From Whitmania pigra (lineage: Eukaryota > Annelida > Clitellata > Hirudinida > Haemopidae), in the NCBI GenBank assembly GCA_021613335.1, contig JAJTWR010000299.1, positions 2,160,001 through 2,224,000 of the forward strand: a DNA stretch of 64,000 nt, given 5' to 3'. A program made the translations under genes and the position numbers. A model generated the notes under the pieces. It searched no databases and was not told the DNA's origin. It saw only the letters and a list, made by a program, of their open reading frames with translations. Shown piece after piece: positions 12,538 through 25,700 of the stretch. How positions within the stretch are numbered: position 1 is the stretch's first letter; every line of letters starts with the position of its first letter.

Positions 12538-15500
12538 ATGGCCACACAAGAAAAATTAACAAGGATTGCCATTGTCAGTTCTGACAAATGCAGACCAAAA
12601 AAATGTAAACAAGAGTGTAAGAGGTCTTGCCCTGTAGTCAGGATGGGTTAGATAATTTTTAATTTTTGAATATAAATGTTTGTATACTGAGTTGGTTAAT
12701 CTAGAATACATACTTCTCAGGTCGACTGTGTATTGAAGTATCTCCGGCAGATAAAATAGCTTTCATCTCAGAAGAGCTTTGCATTGGTTGTGGCATATGT
12801 ACTAAGGTATTGCTATTTTAATGTTCTATGGATGAATTGTTTTGTGCATATCATAAACCATGTTTCAGAAATGTCCTTATGAGGCAATAAACATTGTCAA
12901 CTTGCCCAGCAACCTGAGCAAGGACTTGACCCATCGTTTCTCGGCCAACTCTTTCAAGTTGCATAGGCTTCCCATTTTGAGACCTGGGGAGGTTCTTGGT
13001 CTCGTTGGAACAAATGGAATTGGAAAATCAACAGCCATGAAGATATTATCTGGAAAGACAAAACCAAATTTTGGGAAGTTTGATGTAAGTTTTAAATAAT
13101 TCTGATGGTTTAAAATATCAGTGGATCCAGATTGAATATTTATGACAGGTTGAGCCCGATTGGACTGAAGTACTGCTGCATTTCAGAGGTTCAGAATTAC
13201 AAAACTATTTTACAAAAATCCTTGAAGACCAATTAAAAGCAGTCTCTAAGCCTCAGTACGTTGACCAAATTCCAAAGGCTGTTCAGGTTTGCAATTTACC
13301 CTTTTTACATGAAATATTTTCCTGTAGCAAATGTTGACTGAAAACTTATCTCTAGGGAACAGTTCAGCACTTCTTGTCTAAGAAGGATGATCGTAAAGTT
13401 CAGGAGTACATTTGCGATTTATTGGGTTAGTGATATTTGGTGGCTTCAAAACTTACTGATCAACGTTGATCAGACGACATCATTACACAGATTTGAATGG
13501 AATCAGGAACCGTAACATTGAGGATCTTTCTGGAGGAGAGCTGCAGAGGTTTGCCATTGCCATCGTCTGTGTTCAAGAAGCAGACGTGTAAGCATCCATA
13601 ACTTTCTTATGTTGAAACACGTCAGTAACTGTTATTCAAAGAAATTAAATTTTGTCCAGCTTCATGTTCGATGAACCATCGAGTTACTTGGACGTGAAAC
13701 AAAGGCTGAAGGCTGCCCAGGCCATCAGGGATCTTATTGCTACGAACAAGTACATAATGGTCATCGAACACGATCTTTCGGTGCTGGATTATCTGTCGGA
13801 TTTCATCTGTTGCTTGTATGGAGTCCCTGGAGCTTATGGAGTAGTCACCATGCCGTTCAGTGTTAGGGAAGGTAGGAGCATTGGATATATATGCATGGAG
13901 TGAAATATAGAACATTTTCATTTGGTTTTAAGGCATCAACATTTTCCTTGATGGGTTTGTCCCAACTGAGAATTTGAGGTTCAGGGAGACTTCCCTCGTG
14001 TTCAAGGTCTCCGAGACTGCAACGGAGGAGGAGATCAAAAGACACTGCCACTACGACTACCCACACATGTTCAAGTCGCTCGGTTAGAAGATAATTTATC
14101 GAATGTCCGAACAAAAGATTTGTTATTAACCTGAGTAACTTACTCGTGAACAGGGGATTTTACCATTGAAATTGAAGCTGGAGGCTTCACAGACTCTGAA
14201 ATCATTGTGATGTTGGGTGAGAATGGTACCGGAAAGACGACATTTATTCGGATGTTGGCAGGAAGACTTGCACCGGACGGAGGAGGTAAAGTGGACCGAA
14301 TATGATTGCACGTCTTCATTACGCATTCAACAACATTGTTTACATTTAATGAACGTTTCTCTTTACCTTGCTAGCATTCAGAGTTTTCAAAGGTTTTAAT
14401 ATTTATTTAACAACTATTACAGCTAAGGTACCGCAGCTGAACGTGAGTTACAAACCGCAGAAGATCAGTCCCAAGTCTACCGGAAACGTCCGTCAACTTC
14501 TCCACGATAAGATCAGGGACACTTACATGAACCCACAGTTTGTTACCGATGTAGTAAAGCCACTGCAAGTGGAACAGCTCTATGATCAGGAGGTATGTCC
14601 TAAATAAAGCTATCAACATGTTAACTATGTGTATACTAAGAGTATAAAATATATTATTAATAAGTATATATTATTAAGCATACATTGACAAGTAGCAGTG
14701 TGTGTAGTTTGGTTTTTAGCTATATTTTAAAAAGTTGAAGAAATTATATTGCACAGCACATAATTTAAGATAACATTAGCTGATTTTGGTCAAATAATGA
14801 TTTAGGTTTCTGTGCTATCTGGTGGTGAGTTGCAAAGAGTTGCTTTGACGCTGTGCTTGGGCAAACCTGCCGACGTCTACCTGATTGATGAGCCTTCAGC
14901 TTACCTCGACTCAGAACAGCGTCTCCATGCTGCCAAAGTCATTAAAAGGTAAAGTGTAACGCCGGAATGTTTCGATGCCATTGTAAATGTCTTTTTAGAT
15001 ATGCTGTCCTAACTGTCTTTCTTAATAACAGGTTCATACTACATGCAAAAAAGACTGCATTCGTGGTCGAGCACGATTTCATAATGGCCACTTACCTGGC
15101 AGATCGAGTGGTGGTCTTCTCGGGATTGCCGTCGAAGAGAGCAACAGCTCATGTGTAAGTTAATGCCGATGTAATTTTTGATGTCGGTCGGTAGTAACTA
15201 GTCGAGTACCTCACATCGTCTCTTTTAACATGCAGGCCACAGAGTCTCTTGGTGGGAATGAATAGGTTCCTCAAGTCTCTCGACATCACGTTCAGAAGGG
15301 ATCCGAACAACTTCAGACCAAGAATCAACAAACTCAACTCTGTCAAGGTTCGTTTGAATCCGGTCGTCCCTTTAAAATAATTACTCGAAGCTGGTGATGA
15401 TCCCAAATGCTGTTCACATTCTTAATAATCGTGTGGATAACGTCCGTAACTGAAGCTTTGAGTTGGAAAATAGTTTATATAAACTTTGTTCTATTTGAAT

Positions 15501-15593
15501 TTTTTTTTCTGGTTGTTCAGCCATTGTTTTAATTTTTATTTCCAGGACAGTGAACAAAAGAAAAGTGGCAACTTCTTCTTCCTGGACGATTGA
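12538..15593 (+). CDS. ABCE1: ABCE1 / Rli1 ribosome-recycling ATPase
   Basis: Complete, 14 coding exons: 12538-12646, 12721-12806, 12869-13084, 13149-13286, 13356-13425, 13491-13587, 13660-13871, 13933-14082, 14154-14285, 14423-14592, 14806-14948, 15032-15154, 15236-15347, 15546-15593. All joins are GT-AG and in phase, giving 601 aa against 599 in human. The N-terminal Fe-S domain has two ferredoxin-type clusters ([14 protein letters not shown] and [11 protein letters not shown]). NBD1 has Walker [10 protein letters not shown], signature LSGGELQR and Walker [15 protein letters not shown]2 has [17 protein letters not shown] and [12 protein letters not shown]. The family splits post-termination ribosomes and is essential and cytosolic. 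The start is set by [13 protein letters not shown]. The tail is shorter and looser than in vertebrates but ends normally. It is the only housekeeping gene of its strand locally; the next gene converges on it, 415 bp away. Confidence 0.96.
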
Positions 15594-15690
15594 AATGTTT
15601 AGTACAAGTGATGTTATCTAATCTAATCTAACCTTCATTTGCCTAGGAAATGAGAACCATAACTTCAATGAAGCTCTCAATTGAAAATTG

Positions 15691-15696
15691 AATAAA
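15691..15696 (+). terminator. ABCE1 polyadenylation signal (AATAAA)
   Basis: Canonical hexamer 98 bp after the ABCE1 stop and the first AATAAA downstream of it. Confidence 0.6.
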
Positions 15697-16007
15697 TGAT
15701 GTTTCATCTTTGGAAATAATGCTTTTGAATTCTTAATTTTAATGTCAACTTTTGTCAACAAATATTTTGGCTACAACATTCACAACAACAGGAAAACATA
15801 CTTGTATCTAATTGGGTTTTTATTATGAGTGAGCTTGAATGTGGAATAAGCGATGAAGGTGTATTGCAAATGAAACTTAATTGTCCATTGGTTCAAAGCT
15901 GTTTAACTTGGTTGAGTGGAAAGTGCGTAAGGCTGTTAAAATGATTACTGCAATGGTTATGAATTAATAGCGACGATTGGGTACTAAAAGCCACGTGCAG
16001 TGTTGTT

Positions 16008-18668
16008 TCAGTAAGTAAAGATTGGAGTGCGTTTGAATGTTTCCTCGCCTGCAACTGTTTTTTCTGATGATGTCTGAACGTAACTGTCCATTCGCTGCCT
16101 GTGACCGCCTGCTTGTAGACCTGCGCCATGAAGGACTTCGTTGGATAGAGAGTCAACAGCAGCTATGAAGTTTTCGTCGTGGTCCACTCCTTCAGTAATA
16201 GTCGTTGATTTTTTGTCGATTGTTTCGTGTTGAGGATCCATTACCAAATTGTAGGTTCTGTTGCCACCTGGTCTCAGGTATTCACGCACGTTTATCCTAG
16301 GACCCAATCTAACCTGTCCAGAGCGTCCCAGCAATTTCTGAGATTCTTTGACGACTCCATCGGTCCAGTCGCTGAAGATTGATTTCCAGTTTGCACCAGA
16401 TTTTTCCTTGTAAAAGTCCTCCGCCATCATCTTGTTGTAAGCAGCAGTCGAACCAATGGTGCTCCTCGTGTTATATTCGAATGAATCCGAGGACATTTCC
16501 TGTGCTGGTTGCATTGCCGTGTTTCTCCAATCAAAGGTAAACGATGGCTCTGTAGGGCCAGTGTCATTACTTTCCCATTGGTGGACTGACCGCCTTGTCT
16601 CCGAAGAGGTCGAGGGTCTGTAAGTCATTGTGTTCTGCTTGCTGAAGTCCGAGAGTTTGTTCTCAAGTATTTTCAGGTTAAGCTGTTGCTCACTTGCTTC
16701 AGAAGGGTTGCTGTTCAGATTCCAGAGTTTCTCCTCGTCGACTTTCTTTTCGATGCTGAAATGTTCCTGATTCATTCCCAGTCCCTCGTCCGCTTCTGCC
16801 AAAGCGATGAAGGCCTTGTACAACTCGAAGGTGTATTTGTTGTCCAGCCTTCCATCCTTGTGGCTCTCTAATATGTCGTCGTAAATTTTCTTCCGTGCTT
16901 CAGTAACTGCCAGATCGACATCAATTACTTTGGTAACCACCACTGCCGACTTTTTGAAGGTGTCCTGTGAATCCTGGATGGGGACAATCCTTTCGTAGGT
17001 GATTTTGACCACGAGTTGTGCAATGCCGTTCGCCAGAGTCAGATCCACCTAGGGAAAGCAAGATGTGAATTATCTTCTTATTTATAACCAAAAGCATTGA
17101 AAACTAAACAAACCTTTTCCGAGACTGAATCGACGTTTATCATCGAGTTGGTGTACATTCTTTCAATTTCTTCCTTAGGCAGGGGACCCACAATTTGGTC
17201 ATCTTCCTTTCTCACATCCATTCTCTGCTGCAGGCTGCCCTGAGGTGCACCTTCCATCAATCTCCTGATGAATATGCTTGTCTTCATGTATTGGCTTTCT
17301 GTAGGTATAAAACATGTTTACATAGATTATTAATGTGGCAAATTCACTTTTATTCATTTGTAATATATGCTCACCATCTTCGTAATCTGGAACGTCATAC
17401 GCCTGAGAAGTATGGACTTGCCGAGTGGTTTGATTGGTCATCCTTGGTTGAGGGATGTGATCCTGGTAATCATCATCGACTGACCTTAGTCCATACCTGC
17501 TCTGCTCATTTACAGTTTCTCGTATAACCACAGGTGGTGCTTCTGGGACAAAATCGGTCTGAACTGCTGAATTAGAAACGCATAACGTCTGCACTGCTGT
17601 GCTTGTTACTTCAGGATCAGTGTTGCAAGATTTCTGAATCGTCTGCTTATCATTGGCTTCCGTCGTAGCGTTTACTTTTTCTGTTTTCAGTAAAGACGAG
17701 TCTGAATTTATTTGTCTCTGCATAGTTCTACTTGTTCTTGTATTATAGGAGTCTGTCCTGTCCTCGTTGTCATTGTCAAGAGGTCTTGCAGTCTTTCTGC
17801 TCTTCTTTGGTGCCGAATTCTTTCTGCTGGAATCCACTTTTATAATTTCACTTTCCACAATGGGAGCAGATTCCGTGACCTTGGTTTTGGCAAAAAGACG
17901 CAAGTCCAGGTTCACATCGTCGTCGACGTAGTCGTTCGTTTTAGCAGATTTCTCGGTGGATTTGATAGATTTTATGATAAACTCATCCTCTTGAACGTTC
18001 GATGGTCGGACGGTAACATTTTTTGTGGCATCAATATTCACGACAGCCTTAGAATTTGCATTTCGCTGAGTTGATATGATCGGAAAAGTTGCAATGGGAG
18101 TGCGCGCATTCACTGGGGCGTGACTGAGCAAATCGGATGTGATTACGTTGTTTGCATTGTAGATGCTAAAGTCATGATTAGTCAAAGTGTCCGAATTGTA
18201 ACCTGTCATCACGTGGTTGGCAACAGACACAGGTCGTCCGTAATGTGTCCGATTGTAATCCTGGACACCTCTCTGGAAGGAAGAATAAGTGCTGTCCACA
18301 AAATCAGATTGGTTCATCGTCGTGGCAGGCAGAGCAGACGAAGGCCTGACGTGCGAATTGAGCAAATTGGCTTTCAAATTCAACCTGACGTGATATGAGC
18401 CGTTATTCACACTGAGGTCGTTAATTTCTGGATGGACTTGGTCGATGGCAGTTGCAGGTCTTTCCAAGTCTCTCCTGGGAAACGTTAGATCATCGTAGCT
18501 GGGTCTCCAGGTGTCCGTTGAAAATTGTTTTGGCGGAGTCAGGAATCCGTTTCCAGGTATTTCTCTCAACCCATTGTTGACGTAAAGCATTGGAAGTGGA
18601 TGGCCATGAATATCATTTCTGGAGACGCTTTCGTACTGGACAGCTCTTCTAATTGCATTGGTGGACAT
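16008..18668 (-). CDS. Uncharacterised 839-aa protein, disordered N-terminal half
   Basis: Three coding exons in phase: 17375-18668, 17114-17298 and 16008-17048 (stop), with short GT-AG introns of about 65-76 bp. I do not recognise the family. Residues 1 to about 430 are low in hydrophobics and rich in Ser, Asn, Thr, Asp and Arg, as in a disordered region. From about 435 the sequence becomes more regular: a segment with FIRRLMEG, a helical acidic stretch (PLPKEEIERMYTNSMINV), then VDLTLANGIAQLVVKITYER and a conserved-looking helical block up to ALAEADEGLG. The C-terminal third has many Trp, Tyr and Arg residues (NWKSIFSDWTDGVV, RINVREYLRPGG). There is no signal peptide or membrane segment. 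The start is the first ATG of the long open frame. Cytoskeletal or ciliary use is only a guess from composition. Confidence 0.75.
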
Positions 18669-19791
18669 CTTTGAAACAGCGCTTAAGAGAGCCTAACTAT
18701 CAACACTTATCATCGTAATACTTAGACAACCTGCGTTAAAGAGACCCAGCTAATACTTACACGTTGAAAACAGTGCTTTAAGAGAACCTGTCAAGCAACA
18801 ACCCACACTCAGTCTATCGTTTGCTATTTTTGACTCAAGAATGCACCTCAGGAGCTGCTGAATGGAAACCTGTTTCGACCAATTGGAGGACGAAAACCTT
18901 TGTTCTGCTTTTCTTTCTTAATTTTTTGATCTTTTGATTTTTTCATATCCTCGCTTATTCGACTTAGCATCTTGAATGTTTGTCATGTGAACATTTCATC
19001 ACGATGTAATTATGGCAGATATTTCATATGGTGATTAATTACATAAGCTTTTGTTCCAGTGTTCCTAAGTAGGCATTATTATCCCAATGATCTGTTCTGT
19101 CGTGTTTCTGGTGGCGCTTGCATTATAAATTGCAATATTATATTGCATGATAAATGTGATTTGTATTTGGCATGAGATAATGAATCACGGTGCTTGAGAA
19201 AATGAGTTGAGGGTGAGAAATGATTTTCAACTTAGTTTTCGATAAAATTTAAAGCTAGCCGAAGCTATGATGGATTGACTGAATCGTCGCAATAAATTAT
19301 TTCCTTACAAATGAATTTTTAATTTTATCAAACAAAACGCCTAAAGAGAGTACGAATGCCAATGAGAACCTTAAAATGATTCACTTCAGAGTTTATCTGT
19401 GAGAAAATGAAAACCAGCAACACTCTCATGCATTAAAACTCGAATCTATTTTTAGTTTTTCCATCTCCAGGTTTAATTCGGGGCGCACCAAACTCTGTAG
19501 ACACGATTGAGGAGGCAAATATTGTCCTCCATTCGATGGAATCTCAATCGAATGAGGACGCAGATTCCTTCTTCGGGACTGAAAATGCATTTCCTTTTTA
19601 ATAAACAGTCACTCGGTTCTCCGTGAAAGACGAGCCCTGTGCGGCAGTTGATCATGTTGCTGCAACAAGAAAGAAATAAATTCAACTCTCTCTCATCATC
19701 ATCATCATCATCGTCGTCGTCTCCTGACGTTCGTCACATCACATGAGCAGGATTTAATTCCAATTTTGTGGCGTTTTGACGATTCCAACTA
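18669..19791. other. Intergenic region between the 839-aa gene (-) and the nAChR gene (+)
   Basis: AT-rich with no coding signal; the two genes are divergent. A (TCA)n/(CGT)n tract lies at about 19693-19722, just 5' of the receptor start. No core promoter element can be placed with confidence. Confidence 0.4.
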
Positions 19792-22700
19792 ATGGAGCAT
19801 TATCGAGTTTTCTTGATCATCAACTTCTTCTTTCAAATTCCTTGCATCGACGCACTTCTTCATAGCGGTGAGTATTAATTTAGTAGATGTTAGTCATGCA
19901 TGAATGGGGTAAGACAGTATTGAACACTCATTGAAAAGGTCAAAGATGCTTGGAAGATGGATGTTTAGAGAAAGTTTTGATCGATGGTTGCAAGTGGAAT
20001 GTTTTGCCGACCCCGACACGCTCTGTTGATTTTTAATTTCGTCATTTTTTACATCTCCGAGTCGGTGAGGAAGTCTACAAGTCTTCCAAAATAAGTTAAT
20101 GGAAATCTTTAGGATCCTTAGTTTTGTGGTATTACATTGGAAATGATGAATAAATAATGACTACAGTCAAACAAAATCATAAATTATTATAATTTATTTA
20201 ATTTGTAAACATTGAATGCACGAGTCCAAAGCTTTTTGTTGTTTGCCTTGTTGCAACTCAACCAACCATTACGACATCATTTATCGTTGAGCTTCATAAC
20301 ACTGCTCACATATTTATTACATGATTACATCACATCACAATATCATATTATAACATTATCATATCAAGTTATTATCATCCGAGCATTACATATGTAATAT
20401 TAAATGTTAACCACTACATTTATTAATATCAGCTAATTACATCATCCTTTGGTCGTAAAGAAACGTCATCAGTGATTCAAAATAATAATTAAAAATAAAT
20501 AAAATAAAATAAAATAAAATAATAATAAAAATAATAATAATAATAAAAATAAAAGTGCTTTTGTAGAGCACCATAAGTGTCAGCTGACTTTGTCTTTAAA
20601 TTTGTTTTAAATTAAATTATTCTATTTAATTGTTTCTTCCTCAAATTGTTATTTGATTCATCGGTCCTGTTTGCAAATGTCGCCGAGATAATCTTTGTTA
20701 ATTTTATTCAATTTAATGGAGTTAATTGAATGGAACTATTTGCAAGGATTGAGATGACAAATGAAGTCATTTTATTAAACCAAAATCCGAGTCGAAACTG
20801 GATTTCCCTGGAGTTTCTTTGCATGCATCATTTTCATGACCAGAAAATGAACAATAAAAACTTATGCTTCATTCTTAGACAAAATCTTTATAAATTTTTT
20901 TTTCCAAAGTGGAACTTCGCAAATGTTTGCTTCGTTCGGGTGCATGGAAATGCCCCCGAGCTAATGTCTCCGTTTTCTCATAAAAACATGCGCCGATGTG
21001 ATGTTGAGTAAATGTTTTAAATCACAACCGAGTAAAATTGTCCACTGTGTGAAAGTGTGATGAGATTAAAGATTGGCATAAAAGAAACTCAAATCGATGG
21101 ACATTGATCCTGCTTATCAGTTCGAAACTCGGATTGTCCACGGGTTCGTGCTCTTGGCGGAAGGAATTCCCCAGAAGAAGGAGTAATTTGCTTGCACGTG
21201 TGAGGCACTTAGCAGGCTTTCGGTTGTTATGAAAGAGGCATGCTGACCGATAACGTCGTCGATCATTGACTGGAAATAAACGCTGTAGTGCTGCTCTTGC
21301 TTTCGTTGCTATTGTTGTTTCGATCGCCATGCAAATGTCGTTCGTTTCAACTCCTGCACATTCGCATGGTGACCGAGTTTTGTTTCTGCTTATTGGTCAA
21401 CTCGAATCGAGACCGAGGTCAGCCTTAATAACCGGATGCACTGCCTACTCACTATCCCCACGTTCAAACTTCACGAAAATGACAGGATGAAATATGAATT
21501 ACAGGATCAAATATGAATTATAGTATGAAATATGAATTACAGGATGAAATATGGATTATAGGATGAAATATGAATTACAGGATCAAATATGGATTATAGG
21601 ATGAAATATGAATTACAGGATCAAATATGAATTATAGGACGAAATATGAATTACAGGATGAAATATGAATTATAGGATGAAATATGAATTACAGGATCAA
21701 ATATGAATTGTTTTTAATGAACTGAATTCGTTTATTACAAACTCTAAACGAAAAACCACAAATCATACAAAAATAAATCACAAATTCAGGGAATTTAATT
21801 CCCCTCTAGGGGATAACCTGTTGCAAAGTGACCAAATTACGGCGAAAATTACGTATGAAAGGGTCTTTACATAAATGATAATAAATAAATTGATATTGAG
21901 ATTGCAAAAGTTCTATTGCCAACGACATGAGAAAATTGATGACAACATTGAAAAATAAAGAAAAAACGATAAAACTAACGAACATATGACAGTGATAGAT
22001 ATTGGTTAATCGGGGCAGTGCTGTGACAAAAAACCAACGATGATAAAATGATTGATAAAGTGGTGAGGAAATGTAAATCACAACAACTGGGGAGAATGTA
22101 TTTTTAAGAAGGAATTTAAATAGTGAGCAACTGTTTACAGAAATAAGGGATGATGGCAGAGAAGAGTGGACCTTTACGACACTTGGAGAATTTTTTGAAG
22201 GTGTTACGGAAAAATTCAGACCTGAATTGACCGGATGATCTGAGATTGTAAGAGTGGATATCCGAAGATTTGGAAAACATATTATTAAAGGACGAAGGCA
22301 GCAAGTTATGTTCATAATTAAATATAAAGAGGGGAGTTTGGAATTTATTAATCTGATAAATATTCAGAAGTCCATTTGAAATAAAGTCCTTTGTATGAGC
22401 ACATGGAGACGAAACCTAATACGGATTGTTCTTTTTTGGAGACTGAGTAAAAGGATAAGTTAAGAGAGATAGTTAGATGCTCGAGCTATATTACAAAAAT
22501 TGAGTTAGGGATAGATTATTGAACATTGATATAGAACTGTATTATATTACAGCATAATAACAATTGTTCTATCAACAAATGAACTGATCTTTGATATGAA
22601 CTTTTTTTGGAATTTTGTAGGCAACATAATTGATATGCAAAAACCAGTTTAATTTAGCATCGATAATTTGGTGAAGGTTTGGATGCATGTTTAATCTGCA

Positions 22701-25700
22701 AGTCGTTAATGCTAGGTTGAACTATACTATAAGTTCTATCTTTATTTTTTGAACAAAACAACATGAAATTTGTCTTTTCGATATTTATAGACTTACTGGC
22801 TCGAAACCACGTCAACATTTGTCAATTCCCTATTAATGTAACTAATGATGTTAATAATTGATTCATTAAGATTTTTGCCAAAGGCAAAAACATTTGTATC
22901 ATCCGCAAATAACAAAATGTAAGCATTGATGAGGAATTGTGTAAATCTTTAATGTAAACGATAAAGAATAAAGGACCAAAAATAGAACAGGATCAAATGT
23001 GAGTTACGGGATCAAATATGAATTCATGCAATTCGACTTATTTTTCTGACATTATAATTTTGTTGGCCCGTCTCAAGTCAACAGTGAGCGATATTTGGTC
23101 GTCACACTTACGAGTGCTTTCGTGAACAAATATTTGTCTCCAACATCTGCTTTAACTTTGAAAATAATTTAAAATTTGTTTGCAATAAACAATTTGTTGA
23201 TTATTAACCCATCGACATTTAAGCATGCTAATTAATTGAAATTTTAATATTTTAAATGATTTTCACTAGAGCTGCGAACAGTGGCGCAACTAGGGGGGGG
23301 GGCAGGGGGGACGCAAGCCCCCCCCCCCCAGGGCTAATAGGAGAGACCCTGCAATTTTTCCAAATCCGATCAGTTTTTTTTTGGTGGGGGGGGGGGGGGT
23401 AAGGGGATTTAACTGGTTTGAAACTTTGAGACAGAAGATAGTCAAACTCATTAATAAATTATTAAAGATACAAAATAAGACTGTAGACAGAAGATAGTCA
23501 AACTCATAATAATAATAATCTGTTCTATTTTTAATTCTTTATTAATTATAATTGGTAGTTTTGATTTGAACAGTTTCAAAAATTTTTCGACTGCGTCGGG
23601 CTTTCGTCCCTTTTCTAAACAGATCTTCCCTCTCTTGATACGCCACTGGTCTGAAGCAAACGGCAAATCAAATTAAATGATCAAAAAGTTTACTTAAACA
23701 AAAACAAAGATCTCGAATTTTAAAAATTAAAATATTGTTATTATTAGTGTTATAAAATTATAATTATTAAACTTTTGGTGGCCTTACTGCTACAGAGCAC
23801 GGATAAAGAGCCCCTGCGGGCCTCCCCGCTGAATGTTCCAAAAATTTAAAATATTTAAACTACTATTGTATTGAAACGAACAAAACAAAATAAAAATTAT
23901 TGAAATCGGTCAAGCCGTTTGAGTTTTAGCGAGACAACCGCACAGCTATCCATTTTTATATGTATAGATAATCCCAGCATCTCTTTGTCAATCCAGGGAC
24001 ACATTTCATAATAATTGTTCTACCCCTCAATTTCTTATTTTCAAGCAGAAGCAAGCAAGAGAGCCTATCTCTTCTACTCTTGAATACCACCATTCCGGTT
24101 CCAGAACTTGTACCGACCTTGTTGGCAATTACGAAGGTCTTCATGACGGGTACTTCAGCAGAGAAAAGGGCTCTCAACTCTTCTACCGTGACGTCATAGT
24201 GCAAGTTTGTTACATAAATGGCGCAATGAAATTCGCCTTCAGGGATTCCCAACCTCAGAGCAATGAAGTAGCTTCTCTGTTTGAAATGTTGATTGACAAA
24301 ACTGTTGTGATGCTTTAATTTCAAGAGCCTTTCTTTTGATCCCCCTTTGTCGAATTGCTTCAATAATATGATTTCATCCATTTTGCTAGGAGATCTCGTA
24401 CTTTCTGAGTCATTGTACTTCTTCCATTTTTTTCCCGCAACTTCTGTTTGAGCAGAAGTGCCTTGAATATCTTCTTGAAAATATTGTTCAGCATCGTCTT
24501 CATATTCGTCATAAACAGGATAAAAATCGCTTTGAACCTCCTCATCAAAATCTGCATTTTCTTCAACTTCCTCTTCAATGGTATCAAAACTGCTGTCTAC
24601 ATCTTCCTCTGAATATTCATCTTCAAAATCATAACTTGAAATCTCATCTTCATCTTCATCTTCCCAATAATGTTCAAGGTAAGGGCACCATACCGCACTG
24701 ATACGATCCTCAAAGGCTTTCCTAACAAAACTGAGAATTTTAGGGATTGATTCGAAGTTGTAAAACCTGATTGCACCAGTCCCAGTACTGGTTCCATCTT
24801 TTGTGTAATATATGATGGCTTCTGCGACCTCAAACCATCTTCCAAAAAATGCTTCCAAATCTTCCGCTTTGACATCATAATGCAGGTTTGTGAGGTAAAG
24901 GTGCAGATATTTGTTTTTTTTCATTTTATTAGCGGCGTCTTCGAAATTGGCCTTATGAAATCTTCTGAACGTCATTTTCTGACCCTTAATTTCTCTCTGA
25001 GAGTATCGATCCATTTTATAGCGATAATAATAACCATCACCACCGCGAAAAATCCTCAAATCATCTTGAAATTCTACTTTCCCAGTTCCCGTGCTACTTC
25101 CATCCTCATTATACAAAACACTGGCGCTGTAGACATGTAGTGGATCACGGAAATGTGCTTTAAGTTCTTTTGATGTAACATCGAGAGGCAAATTATCTAC
25201 GAGAAATGTTCTACTGTAGAGACCACAGTCCAATGAAGAAGAAGTACACACTCTAATAATCCTCCCCTTGATCAACGCGTTATTAAGTCTGACCGCTTGA
25301 AACAGAATATCATAGTCGCTGTGTAAAAGTATTTCTGCTGTTCCTGTGCTGGTTCCATCAGGTTTATAAGAAATATAAACTTCCTTGATCGGTATAACAT
25401 TACCAAAAGCTCTTTTCAGCTCTTTCTCAGTTGTATCATTGTGGAGGTTGGTAATATATAACATTTTAAGAGGTTGTTTCGAAATTTCCCTGTAAAGCAT
25501 ATTTGCAATTTAAATTTTGAATAATTAAGTCAACGTTGTTTTGATAGAAATCACAGAGGTTCGACCTGCTTGAAAAAGATTCAGAAGATGTGGTTGGACA
25601 ATTAAAAAAATTTTTTAATTTTATTTTCATAAATTGTTTTTTTTTTTTTGAGAATAAAGTTTTATTTAAAATTTTGGATATTAACAAAGAGGTTTAGCCT

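Larger units (their letters stand above)
19868..23955. other. nAChR intron 1, first part
   Basis: No coding exon of the receptor is seen. It contains a 19-bp minisatellite (21487-21715), a LINE fragment (about 21780-22990) and homopolymer-rich G/C runs at 23296-23333 and 23382-23399. AT-rich tracts with (AAATA)n lie at 20490-20550, next to a copy of a dispersed repeat also present near 1925-1955. Confidence 0.6.

Noticed and set aside
13622..14619. Minus-strand frames over ABCE1
   Set aside because: They lie opposite exons of a fully phased ABCE1 model.
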